The notes under the pieces were generated by a model, which saw only the letters and a list, made by a program, of their open reading frames with translations, did not search any database and had not been told where the DNA came from. Of a stretch of DNA of 64,000 bases, positions 7,844-16,824 are shown piece by piece. Position numbers and translations under genes: made by a program. Within the stretch, counting starts at the first letter, position 1. Each line of letters opens with the position of its first letter. The DNA comes from Streptomyces sp. Tu 3180 (lineage in GTDB: Bacteria; Actinomycetota; Actinomycetes; Streptomycetales; Streptomycetaceae), in assembly GCF_009852415.1 (NCBI RefSeq), contig NZ_WOXS01000002.1, forward strand, positions 8,286,001 through 8,350,000, written 5' to 3'.

Positions 7844-9514
7844 TCAGGACCGGGTCGGTCTCCGGCGCAGGCCGGAGAGCAGGGCGTCGAGCTCGGTGAG
7901 CCGCAGCGGGCGGGCGAGCACGCCGAAGGTGAGCACGACGGCGGCGGCCCCGGCGGTTGCGGCGGCGAGGGCCCCGGCCCGTGCGGCGCCCAGCGCGGCC
8001 AGGTGGCCCAGCACGGTGGCGGGTACGGCTGCGACGAGGAGCCGTGCGTGCGTGGCCGCGGCGGCCGAGCGCAGCGGACGGGCGACGGCGAGGCGGTGGC
8101 TCAGCACCCTGGCCGTCACCGCCCAGCCCGCGCACAGCGCCACCGAGTACGCCGCCGCCATGCCGGTCACGGCCCAGCGGGCGGGCAGCAGTTGGGCGGC
8201 CGCCACGGACAGTCCCGCGTTGAGGGCGACGGTCACCAGGTTGAGCAGGAACGGGGTGCGGGTGTCGGAGAGCGCGTAGAAGGTGCGCGACAGCACGTAC
8301 TGGCCCGACACGGCGAGGAGTCCGGGCGCGAAGGCCGTCAAAATCCCGGCCGTGGCCGCGGTGTCGTCGGCACCGGTCCTGCCGTACCCGAAGACGAGGG
8401 CCGTCACCGGCTGGGCGAGGGCGAGCAGCACGCACGCGGCGGGTACGACGGCGGACGCGGAGGTGCGCAGGGCCCGGGAGACGTCGCGCCGCAGCGCGGC
8501 GGTGTCCCCGTCGGCGGCGGCCGCGCTCATCCGGGGCATCAGGGCGGTCACCAGGGACACCGTGATGACGCCGTGCGGTACGGCCCACAGGACGTAGGCG
8601 TTGTTGTACGCGCTGTATCCCGGGCCGCCTTCGAGGCCCGCGGCCGTGGCCAGCCGGGTGGTGACCCAGTGGGCGGCCTGGTTGGCCAGCACGAGCAGCA
8701 CCAGCCAGAGGGCCGACCGCAACGGGCGGGTCAGCCCGCTGCCGCGCCAGTCGAAGCGGGGCCGCCAGCGAAACCGGGCCGCGCGCAGCGCGGGCAGGAG
8801 GACGAGGGTCTGGACGGCGATCCCGGCGGTCGTGCCCCAGCCGAGCAAGGCCGTCCCGGTCGCGGTGAGCGTGTCCCCGCCGCCGGCGGCGAAGGCCAGA
8901 TACAGGCCGAACACGGTGATGACGACGAGGTTGTTGACGACCGGCGCCCACATCATCGCGCCGAACCGGCCGCGTGCGTTGAGGACCTGACCGAGCAGGG
9001 TGAACAGCCCGAGGAAGAAGATCTGCGGCAGGCAGTAGCGGGCGAACGCGGTTGTCATGGCGGCCTGCCCGCCGCTGTAGTCGGTGTACGCGTCGACGAT
9101 CGCGGGAGCCGCCCACACCGCGGTCGCGGTGATCGCCAGCAGGGCGGCCACGCAGACCGTGACGAGCCGGTCGGTGTACGCGCCGCCGCCGTCCTCGTGC
9201 TCCTTGGCCGCCTTGACCAGCTCGGGGACGAAGACGGCGTTGAGCGCGCCGCCGAGGAGGAGCATGTAGACGATGGTGGGCAGCGAGTTGCCGACCGCGT
9301 AGCCGTCGGCGGTCGGCCCGATGGTGCCGAGCGCCGCCGCGACCACGGCGGAGCGGGCGAAGCCGGTGGCCCGGGAGACGACCGACCCGGCGGCCATGAC
9401 GGCACTGCTGCGTGCCGTGGACGTCGCCTTCGCACCGGCGCCGCCGTCGCCGGACCGTTCGCCGTCCGGCCGGACGGCGGTGCCGCCCGTACCGGTCGGA
9501 GCCGTGGCGCTCAC
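7844..9514 (-). CDS. MurJ/MviN-family lipid II flippase-like protein
   Basis: 556 residues with GTG start at 9514 overlapping the upstream stop (GTGA). After a Gly/Thr-rich cytoplasmic tail, about 14 hydrophobic helices follow the MATE-like MviN pattern: VMAAGSVVSRATGFARSAVV, the LGTIGPTADGYAVGNSLPTIVYML region, GGALNAVFVPELVKA, FFLGLFTLLGQVLNARGRFG and YALSDTRTPFLLN. MurJ flips lipid-linked peptidoglycan precursor across the membrane. Streptomyces carry several MviN paralogues, so this need not be the essential one. Its neighbours (FemABX-like, L,D-transpeptidase) support a peptidoglycan role. Confidence 0.88.
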   Translation of the reverse strand: MSATAPTGTGGTAVRPDGERSGDGGAGAKATSTARSSAVMAAGSVVSRATGFARSAVVAAALGTIGPTADGYAVGNSLPTIVYMLLLGGALNAVFVPELVKAAKEHEDGGGAYTDRLVTVCVAALLAITATAVWAAPAIVDAYTDYSGGQAAMTTAFARYCLPQIFFLGLFTLLGQVLNARGRFGAMMWAPVVNNLVVITVFGLYLAFAAGGGDTLTATGTALLGWGTTAGIAVQTLVLLPALRAARFRWRPRFDWRGSGLTRPLRSALWLVLLVLANQAAHWVTTRLATAAGLEGGPGYSAYNNAYVLWAVPHGVITVSLVTALMPRMSAAAADGDTAALRRDVSRALRTSASAVVPAACVLLALAQPVTALVFGYGRTGADDTAATAGILTAFAPGLLAVSGQYVLSRTFYALSDTRTPFLLNLVTVALNAGLSVAAAQLLPARWAVTGMAAAYSVALCAGWAVTARVLSHRLAVARPLRSAAAATHARLLVAAVPATVLGHLAALGAARAGALAAATAGAAAVVLTFGVLARPLRLTELDALLSGLRRRPTRS

Positions 9515-10705
9515 CGGCGGTTCAGGTACGCCTGGAAGGCGCGGTGGAGCGTCTGGTTGGCGGTGCCGCCCAACGGTCTCTCCCATTCCCCCAGCGTCTC
9601 GACGACCTGTCCGCCGGTGCCGAGCTTCCACCGCAGCAGTCCGTACGCACGCTCGGCGGGGTCGAGAGTGGAGGGCACCCCGCGCATGTCGTAGACGTCG
9701 GCGCCGAGGGCGTGCGCGTCCAGCAGCATCCGCCACTGCAGGGCGTTGGAGGGCCGCACCTCGCGGCGGTGGCCGGCCGAGGCGCCGGTCTGGTACCAGA
9801 CCTGGCCACCCACGGTGATCATCGTGTGGGCCGCGAGGATCTCACCGCGGTGACGGGCCAGGTACAGCTTCATCCGGCCCGGCTCCTCGGCGTTGAGCGC
9901 CGCGTACTGACGCTCGTAGTAGGCGAGGGAGCGGCCGAGCCGGAAGCCGTCGCGCCGCTCGGTGATGCCCAGCAGCCGGTGGAAATCGGGGAGTTCGGCG
10001 GCGCTGCCCACGACCACCTCCACGCCCTCCTTCCGGGCGCGCCGGACGTTGCGCCGCCACTCCTGGTTGAGTCCTGACCACAGGTCCTCGGTGGTGCGTC
10101 CGGCGAGCGGTATCCGGAAGACGTGGCGGGGCTGGGCGTCCCCGTCGTCCGCGGACCCGTCACCGCCGCAGCGGCGCCACCCCCGCGCGCAGCCGCTCGG
10201 CGACGGCGGTGCCGAGCGGGTCGACCTCGCTGGCGAGCACGTCGCCCAGTCGGCGGCCCGGTCCGGTGAGCGGCTTCAGCGCGGAGGCGTCCCAGCGCCG
10301 GTACGCGGGCGAGGGGCCCATGCGCACGGCGAACGCGCCCGCGCCGCGCAGATGGTCGAGCAGCGGCGTGAGCCAGACGTCGACGTCGGGATCCGCCCAG
10401 TCGGCCACGGGTCCCTCGGGAAGGTAGGCGAAGTACTTGCGGGTGCCGGGGAACTGACGCAGCAGCACCAGCGCCACACCGCTCAGCGCGCCCGGTCCCG
10501 GACCGGTTCCCCAGCCGAGCAGCCGGGCCCGCCAGCCCTCCTTGACGTCGGCCCAGGAGGGGCACTGCAGGAATCCGGGGCCGAGGGCCCGGCCGGCGGG
10601 CGACGCCAGGAAGGCGCGGTAGGCCCCGGGCGTGACGGGCCCGAGGAACACCGGTCCCTTCCCCGCCCGGGGGACGCGGCCGGGCGGTACGAGCAGTGCT
10701 GACAC
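9511..10705 (-). pseudogene. FemABX-like peptidyltransferase, frameshifted
   Basis: The N-terminal half (about 10160-10705) reads GFLQCPSWADVKEGWRARLL and YFAYLPEGPVADW, and the C-terminal half (9511 to about 10185, other frame) reads TTEDLWSGLNQEWRRNVRRA, YYERQYAALNAEE, MITVGGQVWYQTGASAGHRR and VYDMRGVPS. Together they make one FemABX/lipid II aminoacyltransferase of about 395 residues, which adds amino acids to peptidoglycan precursors. The halves are separated by a single-base shift; reading RGWRRCGGDGS across the C5 run at 10180-10184 (one C too many) restores the protein. It is either a true recent mutation or a homopolymer sequencing error. The start (GTG 10705) is uncertain. Confidence 0.75.
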
Positions 10706-10919
10706 GGTCTGAGCCTCACCTTCTCCCCGGCTGGTCACGGGGACGCCGAGGATGCTCACAGCGGCCCGTGACCGCTCCGCGCGGCGAATGTGACGAGACC
10801 ATGACCGCTCCTCACCAACCGCCGTCACATCGCCCCGTAGCGGCTGACCTGGTCTTCTCCGGCTCTAGAGTCACGACGGTCCGCTCGTCACCGCGGAGTC
10901 GTCCGGCCCGGAGGTCCCC

Positions 10920-12119
10920 TTGCACCGCACCCGTGTGTCCGCCCATGCCCCGATACGGGCCGCCGTCGCGGCGGCCCTGCTGGCGCCGCTCGCCGCCTGC
11001 TCGTCGAGTCCGTCGCCGACCCCTTCGGACGCGCCGCGGACCGAGAAGTCCGACGGCCGGCCCGTCACGGTCACCGTCACGCCCGAGGGACGGCGGGCCG
11101 CGCCGGGCCGGCCGGTGACGGTCACCGCCTCCCACGGCCGTCTCACCTCGGTGACCGTCACCGACGCCGACGGCCGCCGGCTGCCCGGCAAGGTCGCGGA
11201 CGACGGCGGAAAGTGGGTCTCGGACCGCAAGGCCGCGCCCGGCACGGCCTACACGGTCACCGCCACGACCCGGACCGAGGGCGGCACCCCCGCCACCACG
11301 AAGACGTCCTTCACCACGGTCGAGGCGGACAAGGTCAACAAGGTCGACTGGCGCCCGGGCACCGGCACCACCGTCGGCGTGGCCCAGCCGATCTCCCTGG
11401 TCTTCGACCACCCGGTCAGGAACCGCGCCGAGGTCGAGAAGCAACTCGAAGTCACCACCTCGGACGGCACCGGGGGCTCCTGGGGCTGGATACGCGACTG
11501 GTCGGGCAGGGACAGGGTCGACTGGCGTCCGAAGTCGTACTGGAAGCCCGGGACGAAGGTGACGCTGAACGCCGAACTGAACGGCACCGACTCGGGTCCC
11601 GGCGGCTGGTTCGTACGCGACTACACGACGACCTTCACCGTCGGTGCCCGGCAGGTCGTCGAGGTCGACCTCGACCGCCACCGGCTCACGCTGGTACGCG
11701 ACGGCAGGACCGTCCGGAGCATCCCGGTCTCCGGCGGCACACCCGGTGGGGACAAGCGCTCCTGGCGCGGAACGGCCGTGCTCATGGCCAAGGAGGGCAC
11801 CATCAACATGAACTCCGAGACGGTCGGACTCGGCGACGCCTACGACAAGACGGTCGACCACTCGATGCGGCTGACCTGGTCGGGCATGTACGCGCACGCC
11901 GCCCCGTGGAACGCTCCCCACTTCGGCAACGCCAACCGCAGTTCGGGCTGCATAGGCATGAGCGACGCGGACGCGGCCTGGTTCTACCGGCAGGTACGGC
12001 CGGGCGACCCGTTCGAGATCACGGGCAAGGACACCAAGGGCGTGGTCGCCCCGGGGAACGGCTTCGGCGCGTGGAACGTGTCGTGGACCGCCTGGCGGCA
12101 GAAGAGCGCGCTGCGGTGA
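10920..12119 (+). CDS. L,D-transpeptidase lipoprotein with Ig-like domains
   Basis: 399 residues. TTG 10920 is chosen because GGAGG lies 5 bases upstream. A lipoprotein signal peptide ends at the lipobox LAAC (Cys27), followed by a Ser/Pro linker. Residues about 45-250 form two Ig-like beta domains typical of actinobacterial L,D-transpeptidases. The YkuD catalytic domain follows (VVEVDLDRHRLTLVRDGR), with the catalytic signature HAAPWNAPHFGNANRSSGCI and nucleophile Cys344. It cross-links peptidoglycan stems (3-3 links) outside the membrane. It is divergent from the FemABX-like gene. All catalytic residues look intact. Confidence 0.92.
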   Translation: MHRTRVSAHAPIRAAVAAALLAPLAACSSSPSPTPSDAPRTEKSDGRPVTVTVTPEGRRAAPGRPVTVTASHGRLTSVTVTDADGRRLPGKVADDGGKWVSDRKAAPGTAYTVTATTRTEGGTPATTKTSFTTVEADKVNKVDWRPGTGTTVGVAQPISLVFDHPVRNRAEVEKQLEVTTSDGTGGSWGWIRDWSGRDRVDWRPKSYWKPGTKVTLNAELNGTDSGPGGWFVRDYTTTFTVGARQVVEVDLDRHRLTLVRDGRTVRSIPVSGGTPGGDKRSWRGTAVLMAKEGTINMNSETVGLGDAYDKTVDHSMRLTWSGMYAHAAPWNAPHFGNANRSSGCIGMSDADAAWFYRQVRPGDPFEITGKDTKGVVAPGNGFGAWNVSWTAWRQKSALR

Positions 12120-12229
12120 GGACGGCGGCGCCTGCCGGCCGGGGCGCGGCTTGGCCGAAGGGCGTTGCAGAAGGCCGTGGACTGGACATCTGCGTTGTAT
12201 GGTTCGGGTGTTGAGGGCCGAGCGAGTGT

Positions 12230-12640
12230 GGGGGAGACGTTCACGGGGCTGCGGACCGACCCGTTCGGTCGGTCGCTGAGGGCGATCAGGGAACGCGGTG
12301 GCGAGGGTTGCGGCCGGGGCCGTCCGTGACGGCTGCCGCCGGCCGAGGGGGTGCTGCTGGTGGCCGTGCAGCCGACTGGAGGCCGGCCTCACCGGCGCCG
12401 ACCGGATCAAGGAGGGATTCCCGAAGGACCGGACGGCCGGCGACGGAACCGGCACCGGCGGCGCGAGCAACCACGGCACCGCCGCCGACCTGGCGATCGT
12501 CCGGTCACCCGGATCGGACGCGCCGCTCGTCCTGTCGGTGTTCGCCCACCGCAACCATGACAACGCCCCGCACGACGGCAAGGTGATCGCATCCACCGCC
12601 ACCGCGCCGGCCACGGCCCTCGGCAGACTCCGACCGGCCA
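12230..12640 (+). pseudogene. Class A beta-lactamase C-terminal remnant
   Basis: One frame reads LTGADRIKEGFPKDRTAGDG, TGTGGASNHGTAADLAIV and APLVLSVFAHRNHDN up to about 12615. This is the C-terminal part of a class A beta-lactamase, where '..GLPxxWxVgDKTGTGxYGTxNDIAvvwPP.apLVlavls..' is usual. The invariant Lys of the KTG triad is replaced (DGTGTG). Upstream, the matching region is scrambled between frames, and the SxxK and SDN parts are absent from the window. It is a decayed gene fragment. The rest of the 12120-12836 gap shows nothing else. Confidence 0.6.
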
Positions 12641-12836
12641 TGGGTCCGGCACACAGTCGGTGCAACAGAAACGCACGCGCGGAGGCGACCACGGGACCAC
12701 GCCCGATGCGGTCGGTCAGGCCGCGGGAGCGGTGGGCGGCGCGGGCCGGTCGCATCGTGGCCCCGCCCGCACACGGCCGGTGCCCCCACCCGCCCGCGTC
12801 GGGACCACCGGTCCGTGACCAGCAAGGAGACCCGCC

Positions 12837-13226
12837 ATGCAGTACGTGCGACACGCCAAAGGCGCTCTCACCGTCGCCGCCGCCACCGTGGCCTGCCACG
12901 CCCTCATGTCCGCCGGCTACACGTGGGCCCGCGGCAGCGCGGCCGCGAGCGGGGACACGATGTTCTCCGGCGCCTTCGAGTTCCTGCTCACCACGGCCGC
13001 TTCCTGGGCTCTCATGCCCCTCCTGCTGTGGGCCGGCATGCGGGTAACGGGGGAGACCGGCAACGCCGTGCTGGTGCTCGTCGGTGGGCTGGTCTGGGCG
13101 GGGCTCTCCGGGTACTACATCGATGACATCGACTTCCCGGGCGGGCACATGCCGGTCCTGGCCCTCGCCGCATACGTCCTTCTTGGGACAGGGCTGGCCG
13201 GGGCCGGCGCGGACAGCCGCCGCTGA
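12837..13226 (+). CDS. Small integral membrane protein, unknown
   Basis: 129 residues, ATG 12837 with AAGGAGA upstream. Four hydrophobic segments are visible: ALTVAAATVACHALMSAGY, FLLTTAASWALMPLLLWAGM, AVLVLVGGLVWAGLSGYY and MPVLALAAYVLLGTGLAGAG, so about four membrane helices. A polar loop (IDDIDFPGGH) separates the last two. No family recognised, although the gene is well formed. It stands alone after the beta-lactamase remnant. Confidence 0.7.
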   Translation: MQYVRHAKGALTVAAATVACHALMSAGYTWARGSAAASGDTMFSGAFEFLLTTAASWALMPLLLWAGMRVTGETGNAVLVLVGGLVWAGLSGYYIDDIDFPGGHMPVLALAAYVLLGTGLAGAGADSRR

Positions 13227-13510
13227 GGCTCGCCCGTCACGGATCCCGATGGCCCGGGGAGGGACGTCCGGATGGGACGCACGTCTCCGTACCGGCACGA
13301 TCCGGAACCGGATCACCGGCGTCACCGGACGACCCACCACGGCCCGGGCCGCGAGCCCGCCACGCTCCGGCGCCCCGTCGGACAGTCACCCGCCCGACAG
13401 CGTGGCAACGCCCGTGCACATGACGCCGCTGCCCGTTCGCGACGCCCGCAGCGGCGGCACCGAGGCCGGGTGTGCGGCTGCTGCGGCCTTCGCCGCAGCA
13501 GCCGCGGTGC

Positions 13511-15073
13511 TCACGCGTGAGGCGAGCAGCACAGCGTCGCGCTTGCGGCATCCTTCGAGAGGTGCGGTTGACGGCGGGCGGTCGCCACCGGCGGGGTGAC
13601 GACCCAGTCCGGGTGACCGGGCATCCGCGGGGTTCTCGTGCCGTACAGCCACTCGTTGAGGAAGCCCGACAGGTCCTGACCGGATGTCTCGGAGGCTGTG
13701 GCGATGTAGTCCTTCGTGGATGCCGACGAGTGGCGGTGGCGGTCCAGGAAGGCCCGCTCGATGCGCTGGAAGACCTCCTCACCCACCAGGGACCACAGCG
13801 CGTACAGGACCAGTACTCCGCCGGTGTAGCGCTGGCTGTGGAAGAGGTTGGCAGCGGTCGGTGCGGCGACCGGCCCCGCGTCCCGCCTCCACTGGTCACC
13901 GCGGGAGTAGACGTCCTTCATCCGTGCTTCCATGCTGGTCAGCCCCAGGCTGTCCGGCCAGCCGCGCTCGTAACGGTAGAGCAGGCCGTAGTAGTCGGCG
14001 TGTCCTTCATTGAGCCAGAGATCGGCCCAGGTGGCGGGGGAGACGAGGTTGCCGAACCAGCTGTGGACCAGTTCGTGCATCATGTGCGAGCCGATCGCAC
14101 TCTCCTTCTGGAGGAGGTAGTTCGGCTTGTAGACGGTCAGGGTCTGCGTTTCCAGGCCGGTGAAGTCGAAGGCGTTCGCCGCGTCCGTGTTGGCCGGCAG
14201 AATGCCGTAGGTCTCGAAGGGGAAGCCGCCCAGGCGCTGCTCTATCCAGGACAACTGAGCCGGTGTCAGGGACAGGGCCGGTTCGAGTGCCTCGGCGCGC
14301 GCCACAGGGACCACGTCGCGCAACGGCAGGCCGTTGGGGCCCGCTCGGTCGACCACCTTGTACTCGCCCACGGAGACCTGGACCAGCTCGGTGGCGACCG
14401 GATGCTTCGAACGGTACGTCCAGGTGGTGGTGCCGTCGCCCTTCTTGTCCGTGGCGACCAGCGATCCGGTGGCCACACCCGTCAGACCGTCCGGCGCGGT
14501 GACGCGGATCGTGAAGTCCGCCTTGTCGCTCGGGTGGTCGTTGCAGGGGAAGACGGTACGCGCCAGGTCCGGCTGCGGGGCGGTCGCGAATCCGTCGTCG
14601 GTCGGCACCCATCCGTTGTAGGGGAAGCTCAGCTTGCGCGGATCGGCACGGTAGTGCACGCGCACGGTCGTGCACGCACCGGCGGGCAGGGCCGTCGAGG
14701 GGGTGACGAGCAGTTTCTCGGGCTGCTGCTCGTACGCCGCCTTCCGCTTGCCCACCCATACCGCGTCGACCTCGGGGCCGAGCAGGTCGAGTGAGAAGCC
14801 GGCGAGGCGTTCGGTGGTCCGGATCGTGATCGTCGCCTTGGCGTCCACCAGCTTGGTGTCGGCGTGGTAGGTGAAGTCGAGCAGGTAGGCCGCCACCCGG
14901 TAGCCGGTGTTGCCCAGGGAGGGGAAGACGGGATCCCCGAGGCCGGTTCCGCCGGACGCGTCCCGGGGGAGGTCGTCGCCACCGAGGGCGTACCCGGTCT
15001 GTGACGACAGAGCCATGGCCGCCCCCGCACCGAGAAGTGCTGCCGGAGCTGTAACACGCGCACGATACTTCAC
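13511..15073 (-). CDS. Secreted M1-family metallopeptidase
   Basis: About 520 residues from GTG 15073; the frame is open to 15220, so the start is provisional. The N-terminus (VKYRARVTAPAALLGAGAAM) looks like an export signal. The M1 (aminopeptidase N-like) fold follows: N-terminal beta domain (ATITIRTTERLAGFSLDLLG), then the zinc site HELVH at residues 333-337 in MMHELVHSWFGNLVSP, with the third ligand Glu in DLWLNEGHADYYG. The C-terminal region has YTGGVLVLYALWSLVG. The protein is shorter than classical aminopeptidase N, as in other secreted actinobacterial M1 enzymes. It presumably trims peptides outside the cell. It runs convergent to the small membrane protein gene. Confidence 0.88.
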   Translation of the reverse strand: MKYRARVTAPAALLGAGAAMALSSQTGYALGGDDLPRDASGGTGLGDPVFPSLGNTGYRVAAYLLDFTYHADTKLVDAKATITIRTTERLAGFSLDLLGPEVDAVWVGKRKAAYEQQPEKLLVTPSTALPAGACTTVRVHYRADPRKLSFPYNGWVPTDDGFATAPQPDLARTVFPCNDHPSDKADFTIRVTAPDGLTGVATGSLVATDKKGDGTTTWTYRSKHPVATELVQVSVGEYKVVDRAGPNGLPLRDVVPVARAEALEPALSLTPAQLSWIEQRLGGFPFETYGILPANTDAANAFDFTGLETQTLTVYKPNYLLQKESAIGSHMMHELVHSWFGNLVSPATWADLWLNEGHADYYGLLYRYERGWPDSLGLTSMEARMKDVYSRGDQWRRDAGPVAAPTAANLFHSQRYTGGVLVLYALWSLVGEEVFQRIERAFLDRHRHSSASTKDYIATASETSGQDLSGFLNEWLYGTRTPRMPGHPDWVVTPPVATARRQPHLSKDAASATLCCSPHA

Positions 15074-15690
15074 AAGTACTCTCTCTACGTGTCCTGTTGA
15101 CGAGTGCATGAAAGCGCGGAGCGCTCCCGACACAGCAAGATGCGAGAACCGGATGATCGGTTCACGAGAAGCGAGAAGTCCGTCAGACGAGCGACTCCTC
15201 CGGATTCCGCGGAGCGGCATCCGGGGAAAAAGGTCGGCGTCGCTCCCGGGACGAGGCTCGCCTGCGGCCCCACCCCGGTGATCGACGCCCGCACGTAAGC
15301 CCCCGGCCCCGCCGCCCGCACGGGACTGCCGCCCAGGACCGGAGCGAGCACCCCGCGAAGCGGTCGCACCAGCCCTTCGGCCTCGACTTCAAGTGGGCGG
15401 AGGCTCACCCTCGTCCCATCGGCCGCTCCGGTGCGCATCGCTCACCGAGTGGATGCACGGCGTGCCGGCGGGTGGTGGTGGTGCGCATCGTGCCGCACAC
15501 CGCGTGGTGGACGCGGTACGAGAACGCGTCCTGCGCCGGCTCCGGCCGACCCGGCGGAGCGGAGGTCGCGGTGTGTGCGCCACAAAATGTTCCAGATCAT
15601 GAAAAAGGGCGTCATCCACAAACTTGACCGATTCAAGAAAAGGCGTACGGTCGTGAGGGAGACTGCAACCGTCCCCGAAAGCGCGCCCTT
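15074..15690. other. Intergenic region, divergent promoters
   Basis: 617 bp between the leftward peptidase gene and the rightward anti-sigma-type gene. No convincing ORF. The right third (15580-15660) is markedly richer in A/T than its surroundings. It contains TTGACC (15624-15629) and TACGGT (15646-15651) 16 bp apart, a plausible sigma-A-type promoter for the downstream gene pair. The rest is GC-rich without recognisable structure. Confidence 0.4.
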
Positions 15691-16230
15691 ATGGATCGCA
15701 CAGTTCCCCGGGAAACCCTTCCGGGTGGAACGATCGCCGATGTGGTCGTCCCCGGTCCTCAGCGACCGGCTGCCGCCCTGCCGTCCGGTACGGCGGCCGG
15801 AACCCGCGTGGAATCGTTCGTGGGCGGGCCCTGGTCCCTGCCGTGGTCGCCGACCGCGTGCTTCTCGGCGAGGTCCGTCATACGTGACGTGCTGCCGCAG
15901 TGGGGTCTGGACGACCTCGTGCCGACCGCCGAGCTGCTGGTCAGCGAACTGGTCAGCAACGCACTGCGTCATGCCTCCGGTCCGCTGCGCCTCACCCTGG
16001 AGCGGGTGTCCGACCTCCGCTGTCTGGTCAGCGATGGCACCGCGGACCCTCCCCGCCCGGCCGAGGCGGGCCCGGAGGACGAGTGCGGTCGCGGACTCGC
16101 CCTCGTGGACATGCTGGCCGCACGGTGGGGCTGTGAGAGCGGGCCCGAGGGCAAGAGCGTGTGGTTCGAGCTCTCCGGTGACCCCTGCGCACCCGGTCTC
16201 GACGGTGATGCGAGGGACGAGGCGGCATGA
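15691..16230 (+). CDS. RsbW-like ATP-binding regulatory protein
   Basis: 179 residues. The HATPase_c_2 fold of anti-sigma-factor kinases and related Streptomyces regulators occupies about residues 45-165: CFSARSVIRDVLPQWGL, the N box ELLVSELVSNALRHASGP with Mg-binding Asn, the G1 region LVSDGTADPP and the G2 region DECGRGLALVDMLAARWG. No sigma-factor gene is next to it; instead it overlaps the Fur-family gene by 4 bp (ATGA). Such proteins bind ATP and often sequester a sigma or anti-anti-sigma factor; the partner here is unknown. The start ATG has a weak ribosome site, so a slightly different start is possible. Confidence 0.82.
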   Translation: MDRTVPRETLPGGTIADVVVPGPQRPAAALPSGTAAGTRVESFVGGPWSLPWSPTACFSARSVIRDVLPQWGLDDLVPTAELLVSELVSNALRHASGPLRLTLERVSDLRCLVSDGTADPPRPAEAGPEDECGRGLALVDMLAARWGCESGPEGKSVWFELSGDPCAPGLDGDARDEAA

Positions 16231-16685
16231 CGGCCTCCGGCACCGCCGATGAACCGATGGCGCTGGCCGCCGAGCGGCTGCGTACGGCGGGTATGCGAGT
16301 GACCGCTCCGCGCATGGCGGTGCTGACGGCCGTCTCCGACTCGGGCGGTCACCTCGACGCCGACACCCTGCGTGAGCGTGCTCAGCGGATCACCGGCCGC
16401 CTGTCTCTGCAGGCCACCTACAACGTGCTGCACGCCCTCACGGATGCCGGTCTGGTCCGATCCACCCAGATAGCGGGTCACCCCACCCGTTACGAGACCG
16501 AGCGCCACGACAACCACCACCACTTCGTGTGCCGGGCCTGCGGTTCCATCCGCGACGTGGAGTGCGTGGTGGGCGCGGCGCCCTGCATGGAACCGCGGCT
16601 GCCGGAGGAATACGACACCCAGGAGGCCGCAGTCACGTTCTGGGGCCTGTGCCCCGGCTGCCGGACCGCGGCACCGGTTCCCTGA
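16227..16685 (+). CDS. Fur/PerR-family metal-dependent repressor
   Basis: 152 residues; the ATG overlaps the previous stop (ATGA). The winged helix spans about 10-90 (GMRVTAPRMAVLTAVSDSGG, SLQATYNVLHALTDAGLVRS). The dimer/metal domain has the PerR/CatR-type motif HDNHHHFVCRACGSIRDVEC and two Cys pairs (CRAC, CPGC) for structural zinc. This form is typical of peroxide-sensing CatR/PerR regulators that repress catalase or oxidative-stress genes; no catalase gene is in the window. Translational coupling to the RsbW-like gene suggests joint control of stress responses. Confidence 0.88.
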   Translation: MTASGTADEPMALAAERLRTAGMRVTAPRMAVLTAVSDSGGHLDADTLRERAQRITGRLSLQATYNVLHALTDAGLVRSTQIAGHPTRYETERHDNHHHFVCRACGSIRDVECVVGAAPCMEPRLPEEYDTQEAAVTFWGLCPGCRTAAPVP

Positions 16686-16824
16686 CGGAACCCGCCCTCG
16701 CGGCCCCACGACGCGCGGGGAGAGCCCGTGCGCTGCCGTCCGACCGTGCCGGAAAACCGTACGAGCGCTGATCACCGGACACGACCACCTGCGCTGCCGC
16801 GATCGATGCCCGTATCGGCCAGAT

